Of a stretch of DNA of 64,000 nucleotides, positions 50,859-59,210 are shown in pieces; the stretch's first letter is position 1, and each line of letters opens with the position of its first letter. The notes beneath the pieces were generated by a model. The model was not told the DNA's origin, searched no databases, and saw only the letters and a program-made list of their open reading frames with translations. The position numbers were made by a program, and so were the translations under genes. The DNA is from Flavobacterium album (GTDB lineage: Bacteria > Bacteroidota > Bacteroidia > Flavobacteriales > Flavobacteriaceae): assembly GCF_003096035.1 (NCBI RefSeq), contig NZ_CP029186.1, forward strand, positions 124,001-188,000, written 5' to 3'.

Positions 50859-52688
50859 TTATCCTTTTAGCCATGCTTCCCTTATTTTTGCTTTAGAGGC
50901 ATCGGTTGCGTGGTAGCCTTCCATCTCTTCCATAGGCATTTTCACAGCCCCTTTGAGTACCTGCTCCTTGCCATCGCGCTTAATTTTAACGTTTATCGGG
51001 TCGCCATCTTTCCAACCCATGCTGATCTCGATCATGTCGTAGATATTGTCAAGATTGTAAGGCTTATCGTTAACGGCCAGGATCACATCGCCACCTTTTA
51101 TTCCCAGCGTATTCATAAAGTCGTTAAGCTCTATATTCGGGATAACCACAATCTCCTTAGCGGCATTTACTGTGATGTAAGGCGTTTCCATATTCTTAAG
51201 GAACGGTATGCCCGGCTTTTTCACCATGGTTTTGGTAACGCCCACCTTGGCAAAATAATCGTCATAGTTGATAGGTGTAGTACCTGCCACATAGGTTTGA
51301 AGAAACTTACCTACTTCAGGATAAGTCAGTTCTGTGATCTTTGCAAACAGGTCGGCATCGTTAAACGGCTTACTGCTTCCGTACACTTTAGAAAGGTCCC
51401 TCATCAGGCTCAGGATACCCCTTTCGCCATTGCTGCTCTCCCGCATTTGGATATCGATGCACATTGCGATAAGCGCACCTTTAAGGTATACATTGTAATA
51501 GGCATCTTTGTACGGCTTCTGCAATATGTTCTTACTCATATTGGTGAAGTTCATCGTATCGTCAAAATTTTTCGACTGGGCTATTTTTTCGGCAATTCTT
51601 GTAAAAAAGTCGTCTTCGGTGATAAGCCCCTGGTTTACCTGGAACAGGTTCGCAAAATATTCGGTAACACCTTCATACATCCAAAGGTGCTCGCTCATTT
51701 TTGGCGTGTTATAATTGAAGAAGTGTATCTCTTTGGAGTGTACGCTCAATGGCGTAACGATGTGGAAGAACTCGTGCGAAACCACATCCTTCAATGTAGA
51801 TTCCAGCTGCTCCATTGGCATAGCTTCGGGCATTACCACAGTGGTTGAAGTCGTGTGCTCCAATGCGCCATAGCCATGGGCATCGGTTCCCGAGCCATCA
51901 GTAAGATATAAGAGCACGCTGTATTTTTTAGTACTGTTTATCGGGCCGAGGAATTTCTTTTGGGCACGCATCATCTTTTCCATTTCCGGGGTGATGGCTT
52001 TTGCAGTTACTGCACCGGTTGGCGAATATACCGCGATAAGTATCTCCATACCATCAACGGTAAACGTAGTATAATCCGGTTTCGAGTACATGATCGGGTG
52101 GTCAACCAGGTCAGGGTAGCGTGGCGAGTTGAACACATCAACTTCATTGCTTGCATTGGTATCTACCAAAGACGTTGCTCCCCACAATGTCGCAGGGTGC
52201 GTCACGGTAAGCTGGTAAGGGAGTTCGCCTTTATCGGCAAAGTAGCCTATGAACCCGTGTATGTTCAGTACAAAATTTTCATTGGCTTTGATATTGGTAC
52301 CTGCCGGCGAAAAGATCTCGTGTGTGCCTTCAATGTCGTAGGTATCGTTTACAAGGTAGGTCACCTTTGCCAGTTTTTTCGCGCCTTGTATCGTCCAGGA
52401 ATTATCGTCGGCTTTAGCTACGGTAAGCTCTTTTCCTTTGCTGTCGTAGGCCTTAAAATTTTCTATGTACTTGCCATAATTGTCTTCCGAATAGGTTCCC
52501 GGAACGATCTTAGGGATAAAGAAAGTAGTGGTTTCGGTGTCAAAGGCAGGCGGGGTCACGGTCACCATAACCTTGTCGTCTTTTACATCTTTAAGGTCTA
52601 TAGCAACCTTTATATCCTTGGCTTTCTGGGCAAAAGCAGCAGTGCTTAGCGTTAGTGCCAAAGCAAGCATACCTGTGAATTTTCTCAT
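50859..52688 (-). CDS. M61-family metallopeptidase with PDZ domain
   Basis: 609 aa. Signal peptide MRKFTGMLALALTLSTAAFA. An N-terminal beta domain (VTPPAFDTETTTFFIPKIVPGTYSEDNYG), a zinc-binding HEFFH (in VVSHEFFHIVTPL) with a downstream Glu in YEGVTEYFA, and a C-terminal PDZ domain (GIKGGDVILAVNDKPYNLDNIYDMI). This is the glycyl-aminopeptidase-like M61 type found in the periplasm of many Bacteroidota. Full length. Confidence 0.92.
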   Translation of the reverse strand: MRKFTGMLALALTLSTAAFAQKAKDIKVAIDLKDVKDDKVMVTVTPPAFDTETTTFFIPKIVPGTYSEDNYGKYIENFKAYDSKGKELTVAKADDNSWTIQGAKKLAKVTYLVNDTYDIEGTHEIFSPAGTNIKANENFVLNIHGFIGYFADKGELPYQLTVTHPATLWGATSLVDTNASNEVDVFNSPRYPDLVDHPIMYSKPDYTTFTVDGMEILIAVYSPTGAVTAKAITPEMEKMMRAQKKFLGPINSTKKYSVLLYLTDGSGTDAHGYGALEHTTSTTVVMPEAMPMEQLESTLKDVVSHEFFHIVTPLSVHSKEIHFFNYNTPKMSEHLWMYEGVTEYFANLFQVNQGLITEDDFFTRIAEKIAQSKNFDDTMNFTNMSKNILQKPYKDAYYNVYLKGALIAMCIDIQMRESSNGERGILSLMRDLSKVYGSSKPFNDADLFAKITELTYPEVGKFLQTYVAGTTPINYDDYFAKVGVTKTMVKKPGIPFLKNMETPYITVNAAKEIVVIPNIELNDFMNTLGIKGGDVILAVNDKPYNLDNIYDMIEISMGWKDGDPINVKIKRDGKEQVLKGAVKMPMEEMEGYHATDASKAKIREAWLKG

Positions 52689-52819
52689 TTTTTAGATTTT
52701 GATATACCAGTAAGTCGATAAAACCTGTGTTTTGTTACAGTATAATGTGGATTTTAATAAAAACTTTTTTGACAATTATAATTCTGTACACATTTTGAAG
52801 ATGTCATTTATGAATAATT

Positions 52820-52857
52820 CCTCACCCCCGACCCCTCTCCCAAGGAGAGGGGAGCGA
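52820..52857. repeat. C-rich short palindromic repeat (second copy)
   Basis: cctcacccccgacccctctcc followed by caaggagaggggagc, nearly the same as 8039-8076. It lies in the 243-bp gap between the M61 and alpha/beta-hydrolase genes; the DNA after it to 52931 is otherwise featureless. Confidence 0.7.
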
Positions 52858-52931
52858 GACGTGCCGATAGTACGTTTAAAATAATGCCTGCTCGCTCGTG
52901 GAGTCTATGGCTTTGCGGAGCAGAAAAGTAA

Positions 52932-54329
52932 TTATTTCACCTGCTTCAATATCCATGTGGCTATTTCATTCAGTGCCAGAGGTGAGAACGTTTGTTCTAT
53001 CTCGCCATATTCTGATGGCGATCCGGTTTTACTTTCCTGGAACAGGTGGTTGAGGCCGGGCAGCAGTTTGGTAGTCACTTTCTTGTTGCCGCTTTTCTGC
53101 GCAGCCCTTTTTATGGCATCAAGGTTGGCTGTAGGGGCCACCTGAAGGTCTTTTTCGCCATTAATCGCTAATATAGGGCATTGCACTTTTTCGAGTGCAG
53201 GCCCCGGATTGTAGCGCACAAAATTACTGTACCACGCCGATGCCAGCTCGTTTACCTGCACATCGATGTATTGAGCCACCTGGTCTTTTGGTACGCCCTT
53301 CGATATAAAAAGCGGTTTCAGTTCTTTATCAAAAATGGTCTGCAGCCTCGCTTTTAAGGTATTGGTATCGGCTTCTTCCTTAATGGCATTATACAGCTGC
53401 TTGTTGATTGCGCCCAGTTTTGTAAGTTCTTCCTCGGGCATGCCATTGGCTTTGCCCATCATGTAATTTTGCAGCAGCATAAGCTCATCGCCCGGAATCG
53501 CCGTACCGGCCATTAGCACTATAAACGCCACATCGGGATTTTTGGAAGCTACCATTGGAGCTATCGTTCCGCCTTCACTATGCCCGGCCAGCCCAATTTT
53601 ATTTTTATTTATCTCTTTTCTCGTTTTCATGTATCGGAATGCGGCTTCGGCATCAGTGGCAAAATCTTCGGAAGTCGCCCTGGCAAAAGTACCCTGCGAA
53701 CTTCCGGTGCCTCTGTCGTCATAACGCAAAACAGCAATGCCATGTTTGGTGAGGTAATCTGCCAGCACCAGAAACGGTTTGTGGCCCAGTAGTTCCTCAT
53801 CGCGGTTTTGCTGTCCGCTTCCGGTTATGAGCACAACCACCGGATAGGTTCCCTCTTTTTTCGGAAGTGTCAGTGTGCCGGCCAGTGTGATGCCTGCTTT
53901 TTCATTTTTAAAAACCACATCTTCAGTATAATACGGATATGGTTTTGCAGGCTCCTGCGGGCGCACTTTTGCCTTTACCTTTACTTCCTCACGGCCCAAG
54001 TCGAGCGGGATCGGGTAGCTGTTTTGTGTAAACGTGCCTTTAAAAACATTGTTTTCCAGTGTACCCTTATAATCTATTCCTGCGGCGGGAATGCCAAATG
54101 CCAGGATATTACTTTCAAAGAAAATGTCTGTTACCGGTATGGGCTTTGGGCTTTGCTCGGGCACAAGCATGGTAGCCGTATAGGTACCTGTTTCAGTTTT
54201 ACTTATATCGATAGTTACGCGAAGCTCCCCACCGGGAAAGGTAAGCAGTCCATGCCACGGACCGGTGATATCCTGTGCAAAAAGAGTTACAGAAAGGAAT
54301 AACAGCAGTAGAGCTAATGCTTTTTTCAT
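52932..54329 (-). CDS. Secreted alpha/beta-hydrolase with N-terminal beta domain
   Basis: 465 aa from ATG 54329 (MKKALALLLLFLSVTLFAQ); a start nine codons earlier precedes the signal peptide. Residues about 22-120 are a beta-rich domain (GPWHGLLTFPGGELRVTIDI). A hydrolase domain follows: oxyanion region LITGSGQQNRDE, nucleophile elbow AGHSEGG, Asp in NGEKDLQVAP, His in GLNHLFQ. It resembles the alpha/beta fold esterase/peptidase-like family often called DUF3887/hydrolase in this phylum; substrate unknown. Confidence 0.88.
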   Translation of the reverse strand: MKKALALLLLFLSVTLFAQDITGPWHGLLTFPGGELRVTIDISKTETGTYTATMLVPEQSPKPIPVTDIFFESNILAFGIPAAGIDYKGTLENNVFKGTFTQNSYPIPLDLGREEVKVKAKVRPQEPAKPYPYYTEDVVFKNEKAGITLAGTLTLPKKEGTYPVVVLITGSGQQNRDEELLGHKPFLVLADYLTKHGIAVLRYDDRGTGSSQGTFARATSEDFATDAEAAFRYMKTRKEINKNKIGLAGHSEGGTIAPMVASKNPDVAFIVLMAGTAIPGDELMLLQNYMMGKANGMPEEELTKLGAINKQLYNAIKEEADTNTLKARLQTIFDKELKPLFISKGVPKDQVAQYIDVQVNELASAWYSNFVRYNPGPALEKVQCPILAINGEKDLQVAPTANLDAIKRAAQKSGNKKVTTKLLPGLNHLFQESKTGSPSEYGEIEQTFSPLALNEIATWILKQVK

Positions 54330-54431
54330 TGAGGTAAATTTTGATAAAGGTAACAATATGAATGTAGAAGTTTTGCCATGAACCGTACAAATTTCACGAT
54401 TGATTTATGATCCACCGGTATTGCCTATAAT

Positions 54432-54453
54432 AAAAAACTCCCATTACGGGAGC
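54432..54453 (-). terminator. Terminator of the DUF2805 gene
   Basis: On the minus strand ctcccgtaatgggag followed by TTTTTTAT, just past the stop at 54460. Confidence 0.75.
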
Positions 54454-54459
54454 TATATA

Positions 54460-54735
54460 TCAAAATTTATTCCTGATGTAGTATTTGGAATCCAGGTCAT
54501 CGTCTTCAATAACATTGATCTGCGGCATCGGTTTTGGTTTTTTGGCTGCGGTCTTTTTTTTCCACAATTCAAAATTATCATTCGATAACTGCTTTCGCAT
54601 TATCTCGGTCACTTCTTTTTCAGCCAGCCCGAAAATTTTCTTTATTTCCTCGAAAGGCTTTCTTTCTTCCTGGGCAAGCGTTACTATCCTTGCTATCGCT
54701 TCCCTGTCCAGATCCGGACGGTTACTCTTTTTCAT
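54460..54735 (-). CDS. DUF2805 / TIGR03643-like small protein
   Basis: 91 aa. Conserved core: IARIVTLAQEERKPFEEIKKIFGLAEKEVTEIMRK, then NFELWKKKTAAKK with a basic tail, then the acidic NVIEDDDLDSKYY. It fits a HTH-like DUF2805 (TIGR03643) protein, presumably nucleic-acid-binding. Function unsettled. Monocistronic. Confidence 0.85.
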   Translation of the reverse strand: MKKSNRPDLDREAIARIVTLAQEERKPFEEIKKIFGLAEKEVTEIMRKQLSNDNFELWKKKTAAKKPKPMPQINVIEDDDLDSKYYIRNKF

Positions 54736-54990
54736 CAGATGAAAACATTAAATCAGGTAATTAAGTAAATGTTTAAGATTCGTTACTCAATATTACTAAA
54801 AAAACTGATTGAATCGTAAAACTCAATGTTATTTTTAAATTTTTTGAAAAGTAGAAAATTTACAATAGCTTAAAGAGCATTATTTTGAAAAACATTCAAT
54901 AATGAATATAGTTTATACCGAAAGTACAAGGTTTTTGGATTTTCAGATTTAGCAAAATCAAGGTGATTCTTTGGTAACAACCCAGACAGA
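54736..54990. other. AT-rich spacer, nothing recognised
   Basis: Upstream of the DUF2805 gene; low-GC DNA without ORF, tRNA or clear hairpin. It forms the first half of a 485-bp gene-free stretch whose second half is the hairpin element at 54991. Confidence 0.5.
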
Positions 54991-55186
54991 TTTTAAAAAC
55001 ACAATTGTTCGGAAGACTATCTGTGAGCGAAAAGCAACAGGTTCTTCCATTTCGAACGGAGCTTGCGGAGAGAGAAATCTCAGGAATTACCGTAAATACG
55101 TTGAGATTTCTCCTTCGTCGAAATGGAAGATCACACCTTAATGCCATCCTATTTAAACTCTTCCGAACAATTGTATTTTAAAAACC
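54991..55186. repeat. Three-tier inverted-repeat element (TTCCATTTCGA family), copy 1
   Basis: Outer arms share the exact 16-mer ACAATTGTTCGGAAGA (55001-55016) and its complement (55159-55174), with AT-rich flanks. Middle arms are tcttccatttcga and its complement; inner arms agagaaatctca / tgagatttct. The whole 196 bp would fold into one long hairpin. The middle and inner tiers recur at 59061-59137 and partly at 59163-59200 and 6246-6290. It may be a MITE-like mobile element; no transposase is nearby. Confidence 0.72.
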
Positions 55187-55220
55187 TGACAAGCCTGGAA
55201 AGCTGGGGCTTCGGATCGGA

Positions 55221-55574
55221 TTACGTATACAGCCACGCCCAGTAAATAAGCGCTAATTGCAGCGGAAGCCTTAACAACAGCAACCATTTCGGCAGGCCCA
55301 TACCGGCCTTGTCATTAGTATACATATAAATATTCGCCGGAAAAACGGCAACTAACAGCAGTATCAGCCCCCATGCAGCAATGTGTGAAAGTTGGGGGAA
55401 ACAAAGCAATATTCCCAAAATAACCTCAGCCGCTCCGCTTATTATGTTCAACAGTTTCGGTGCAGGCAGTGTTGGAGGTATCATTCGTACATAGAGGCGC
55501 GGCACCCTGAAGTGGTTCAGGCCGGCGAGAATATACAGGGATGCCATCAGGTAAAGGTGCCAGGCTAAAGCCAT
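55221..55574 (-). CDS. DoxX-family membrane protein
   Basis: 117 aa with four predicted helices. Features LYILAGLNHFRVP near the start and AAEVILGILLCFP in the middle are typical of short DoxX-like (COG4270) proteins. Inner-membrane, possibly redox-linked as in other DoxX proteins. Separated from the EamA gene by a 155-bp hairpin element. Confidence 0.85.
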   Translation of the reverse strand: MALAWHLYLMASLYILAGLNHFRVPRLYVRMIPPTLPAPKLLNIISGAAEVILGILLCFPQLSHIAAWGLILLLVAVFPANIYMYTNDKAGMGLPKWLLLLRLPLQLALIYWAWLYT

Positions 55575-55599
55575 ACGTGTTGTTTACCCAAAGTTAGGG

Positions 55600-55764
55600 A
55601 TTATACCGTCTTGGGTTGGAATTTACTGCAATAAAATGTTCTTTTTTCCTTTCTTCTTCAAAATAAAAATAAACCGTAGCCCAGCTATGCTTGATTTTTC
55701 TTTTTTGAAGAAAGAAAAAAATTTTAATTTTCTTTTACAGCGAATTCCAATCCAAAACGGTATT
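55600..55764. repeat. Long imperfect hairpin filling the gap upstream of doxX
   Basis: Outer arms attataccgtcttgggttgg (55600-) and ccaatccaaaacggtat (-55764) are inverted partners (about 30 nt with a few mismatches, continuing into ...aattxxctg). Inner arms are cctttcttcttcaaaa and ttttttgaagaaag. The element spans nearly the whole intergenic space and its right end touches the stop codon of the EamA gene. A different family from the 54991 element. Confidence 0.7.
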
Positions 55765-56662
55765 ATTTCTGTCCCGGCATTTTTATGTTCATCAGTACGA
55801 TAGCGCCGAGTATAAGCGCTATGCCCAGCCATTGCAGGAGGTTTACCTGTTCGTGCAATATTACATAGGCCATAGTTACCGAAACAGGAAGCTCGAGCGA
55901 CGAAACGATGCTGCCAAGCCCAAGCCCCGTACGCGGGAAACCCGCATTCAGGAGTATCGGTGGGATGATGGTACCAAAAAGTGCCAGCACCAGCCCCCAG
56001 GTGAGGAATATTTCAAAATTGAATGTGCCCGGCCAGGTAAAAGCGGTAAAGCCCAGCACGATCACCGCCCCGCCCATCAGCATAAACAGGCTTCGCTGTG
56101 CCGATGATACATGAGTAGCTATAGTATTGCTCGTAAACATGGTCGCCGTAAACGATGCCGCCGCCAAAAGTCCGAAAAATATTCCTGTTATATTCAGCGC
56201 TTTTGTGTTATAAATGAGGTTAGCTGCTAAAACTGTACCAACGAGAACTATGCCGACTGACGCTAATTTTATTGCCGAAGGGAATTTCTTAGCTATGATA
56301 GCTTCCAGTAACACACTCATCCAAACGGTCTGCATTAGCAATACGATACAGATCGAAACAGGGATTTTAAAAAAAACAGCCAAATAATAAAATACGCTGG
56401 TAAAGCCCATAGAGGTTCCCGCCACAATAAGCTGGAGCCTGTTTTTAGGGGATGCCTTAACGACCGTATCGCCTTTTTTGGCCTTTTGGAATATATTGAT
56501 AAGCAGCATTCCCGCTATCCCGAGCAATATCTGCGATGCCGTAACTTCGGCAGTAGTATAGCCTGCAATATAAGCCTTCTTTACAAACGTGGCCAGCATC
56601 CCATAGCTGGATGCACCCATGCCTACCAGTACAACTCCCTTTAAAACATTATTTTTTACCAT
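55763..56662 (-). CDS. EamA/DMT-family transporter
   Basis: 299 aa with ten predicted membrane helices and two EamA halves (MGASSYGMLATFVKKAYIAGYTTAEVTASQILLG; and ALFGTIIPPILLNAGFPRTGLGLGSIVSSLELPVSVTMAYVILHEQ). A drug/metabolite exporter of unknown substrate. Monocistronic or with doxX downstream, the hairpin element in between. Confidence 0.9.
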   Translation of the reverse strand: MVKNNVLKGVVLVGMGASSYGMLATFVKKAYIAGYTTAEVTASQILLGIAGMLLINIFQKAKKGDTVVKASPKNRLQLIVAGTSMGFTSVFYYLAVFFKIPVSICIVLLMQTVWMSVLLEAIIAKKFPSAIKLASVGIVLVGTVLAANLIYNTKALNITGIFFGLLAAASFTATMFTSNTIATHVSSAQRSLFMLMGGAVIVLGFTAFTWPGTFNFEIFLTWGLVLALFGTIIPPILLNAGFPRTGLGLGSIVSSLELPVSVTMAYVILHEQVNLLQWLGIALILGAIVLMNIKMPGQK

Positions 56663-56768
56663 TTTGCGAAAATTAAAAAGCGGGCAAAGATATTACTTAG
56701 GATTTAATCGCCGGTTAAAATCGGGTATTCTTTTTATTTATATTTGGCAGGAATACTATTATCACTAA

Positions 56769-58397
56769 ATGAAAAATATAATTGCTTTACTCGTTCTGGC
56801 TCTCAGCTTATCTGCAAATGCCCAGCAAAAAAAATATTTTGATAAAGACTGGAAGGAAACAACCCAGGCTTCGGCATCTTATTACCGGATTTCAAAAAAA
56901 GAGAACGGGCTTTACCTTATAAAAGATTATTTCATAGACGGCCACCCGCAGTTTTCAGGGTATTCATCTATTGAGAACGACCCGCTGAATTTGCAGGGCA
57001 AAGCCACATGGTATTACGATAATGGTGCTGTTGAGCGTGAAGGCTTTTATAAAGAGAACAATCCGGACGGTAAGGTTACCTCCTACTACCCTAACGGCAG
57101 CAAGATGGACGAAACGGAATATGCCAACGGAAAGCGCAACGGCTATTTCAAATCTTATTTCCCTACCGGCGAAATTTATTTTGAGGCATTTTTTGCTGAC
57201 GATAAATATGAAGGAAAGTATGTAATATATGAATCGCCGTCGGTAAAAAAGGAAGAGTATCATTTTAAGAACAATGTACCCGATGGCCCGTATGAAGAAT
57301 ACAATAACGGAAAGCTGTTTGCAAAAGGAAACGCTTCCCGGGGCTTTCAGGATGGCGTGTGCATTGAGAACTTTTACCGGAATGAAGACAAGTTGCGCAG
57401 GAAATATACCGTGGTAAATAAATTGCTTGACGGTACTTATACTGAATACAATCTGGACGGAACCGTAGCTTCGACAGGTGAATTCAAAAATGGCAGGGCA
57501 GTGTCTTTTGAAGGCAAGTCGCTTGGCGTTGTGAACGGCAGCCTGGTCAGCTCTAAAATGGAACTGAAAAAAGGAATAGAGAACTGGAAAATTTACCGGG
57601 ACGGGAAACTTATACTGGAAGCCTTTTATGACGAAGGCTTTAAGACCGGCCTGTGGAAAGTATACACTTTTGACGGAAGCCGACTATACCAGACACGCGA
57701 CTATACCAACGCCAATTGTTTTGTACAATACCTACAGGGCGCAAAGGAAAATCATACCACATCCCTTCCGCTGGAAAAGAGGTTTATGGGAGATGCCGAC
57801 ATGATAAGGGATCATGAATGTGATAGCATAATAATAAAAGATATGGTGAAAAGATCGGAAGATGAAAACGACGACCTCCACCCGTTTTACCACCAAAAAC
57901 CCTATGAGCGCCCTGCTAAAAAAGGCACTGCAGACGAATCGACTTACCTGCGTCCCGGCAGGCTAAAAGACAACATTGATTATAAAGAGCCTGCGCGGGC
58001 AAAAGATTTCCTTTCAAAAAATAACTGTACCGATAATTTTGATGAAAAATTTCCGGATGTCACCAAATGCGAAAGGAAATTTGACGGCACGACTTTTAAA
58101 GTTTTCACTTCCAATGATAAAGACACCCTTACCAAACTGAAAGGACAACTGAAGCCTGCGGAAAACGAGGTGCTGTTCTTTTACCAGACCTTTGAGGAAA
58201 GGTTATATAAAAAAGGGGAAACTGCAGAACGAAGGTATATGGGCTTTAGTACTACCGAAACGATAAAAGTGGCTGTCAGGAACCAGATAATCAAACCCTG
58301 GTACATCATAAAAATATTGGAGCATGAATTTTTCACTATCGAAGACTTTTCAGGTTCCGATGCCCATAGTGTTCTTGTTAAAGAAATAGGTGAATAA
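56769..58397 (+). CDS. Secreted MORN-repeat (YwqK-like) protein
   Basis: 542 aa. Signal peptide MKNIIALLVLALSLSANA. Residues about 80-300 contain about nine MORN-type repeats (WYYDNGAVEREGFYKENNPDGKVTSYYPNGSKMDETEYANGKRNG...), followed by an unrelated C-terminal half with no recognised domain (CERKFDGTTFKVF...). A TATATTTG -7 element lies at 56739-56746 without a clear -33. MORN proteins of this kind are common in Bacteroidota; function unknown. Confidence 0.82.
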   Translation: MKNIIALLVLALSLSANAQQKKYFDKDWKETTQASASYYRISKKENGLYLIKDYFIDGHPQFSGYSSIENDPLNLQGKATWYYDNGAVEREGFYKENNPDGKVTSYYPNGSKMDETEYANGKRNGYFKSYFPTGEIYFEAFFADDKYEGKYVIYESPSVKKEEYHFKNNVPDGPYEEYNNGKLFAKGNASRGFQDGVCIENFYRNEDKLRRKYTVVNKLLDGTYTEYNLDGTVASTGEFKNGRAVSFEGKSLGVVNGSLVSSKMELKKGIENWKIYRDGKLILEAFYDEGFKTGLWKVYTFDGSRLYQTRDYTNANCFVQYLQGAKENHTTSLPLEKRFMGDADMIRDHECDSIIIKDMVKRSEDENDDLHPFYHQKPYERPAKKGTADESTYLRPGRLKDNIDYKEPARAKDFLSKNNCTDNFDEKFPDVTKCERKFDGTTFKVFTSNDKDTLTKLKGQLKPAENEVLFFYQTFEERLYKKGETAERRYMGFSTTETIKVAVRNQIIKPWYIIKILEHEFFTIEDFSGSDAHSVLVKEIGE

Positions 58398-58448
58398 GCA
58401 TACTAAGACTTTCTCTTTAGAGTTATCAGGTAATACAACCTTACCTAT

Positions 58449-59042
58449 ATGACCCGATTTATTTCCATCCTGTTCTTCGGGCTGATCAGCTGCATCAACG
58501 CCACAGAGACCGAGCCCGCAAAAGACTATACTTCAAAGCATACCGAAGCGCTGGCTTACTGCAAGAAGCAAAAATTCAATGAAGATTATTACTTCCTGAT
58601 CGACATGAGCGTGCACTCGGGCAGGAACCGCTTTTATGTGTACGACTTTAAGCAGAAAAAGATAACCGACAGCAACCTCGTGACCCACGGTAGCTGCGAC
58701 ATGCTTGCCGATAATGACGAGAAATACGACAAAGTGAAATTCAGCAATGTTGACGGAAGCCATTGCACTTCATCCGGCAAGTATAAAATAGGCAAGCGCG
58801 ACTATAGCTCGTGGGGCATCAAGATAAAATACTGGCTCAAGGGGCTGGAAAAAACAAACAGCAATGCCGAGGCGCGGGTTGTGGTGCTACACTCGTGGAC
58901 AGCAGTTCCCGACACGGAAGTCTATCCGCACTATGCGCCTTTAAGCTGGGGTTGCCCCGCAGTGTCGGATAACTTCATGAAAAAACTTGACGCAAAGCTC
59001 CAGAAAACAGAAAAGCCTGTTTTACTTTGGATTATTGACTGA
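58449..59042 (+). CDS. L,D-transpeptidase catalytic domain protein (YkuD_2 type)
   Basis: 197 aa. A hydrophobic N-terminus with a Cys at about 15 (GLISCINA), a possible lipobox. Catalytic part: YYFLIDMSVHSGRNRFYVYD, THGSCDMLADNDEKYDKVKFSN, VVLHSWTAVPD and LSWGCPAVSDNFMKKL, the Cys of SWGCPAVS being the predicted nucleophile. This is the PF13645-like murein L,D-transpeptidase group, distinct from the YkuD protein at 43365. It follows the MORN gene by 51 bp, probably co-transcribed. Confidence 0.87.
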   Translation: MTRFISILFFGLISCINATETEPAKDYTSKHTEALAYCKKQKFNEDYYFLIDMSVHSGRNRFYVYDFKQKKITDSNLVTHGSCDMLADNDEKYDKVKFSNVDGSHCTSSGKYKIGKRDYSSWGIKIKYWLKGLEKTNSNAEARVVVLHSWTAVPDTEVYPHYAPLSWGCPAVSDNFMKKLDAKLQKTEKPVLLWIID

Positions 59043-59060
59043 CACTATCTGTCTGCACTC

Positions 59061-59200
59061 CTTCCATTTCGAACGGAGCCTGCGTAGAGAGAAATCTCAG
59101 GGATAATTTGAGATTTCTCCCCGCGGTCGAAATGGAAAACCGTACAATATGAGATATGCACATTCCATTTCGAACGAAGCTAGCGGAGAGAGAAATCTCA
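59061..59200. repeat. TTCCATTTCGA hairpin family, copies 2 and 3 (one complete, one half)
   Basis: 59061-59137 is a full hairpin (cttccatttcgaac ... gagaaatctca ... tgagatttctcc ... tcgaaatggaa). 59163-59200 repeats only its left arm (ttccatttcgaacgaagc ... gagagaaatctca). The left arm is nearly identical to that of the 54991 element. They fill the space between the transpeptidase and DUF1501 genes and could terminate both convergent transcripts. Confidence 0.75.
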
Positions 59201-59210
59201 ATTTAAATAC

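Noticed and set aside
56769..58397. MORN/YwqK protein as an antitoxin of a toxin-antitoxin pair
   Set aside because: The family name suggests it, but no toxin-like gene is adjacent and the protein is secreted.
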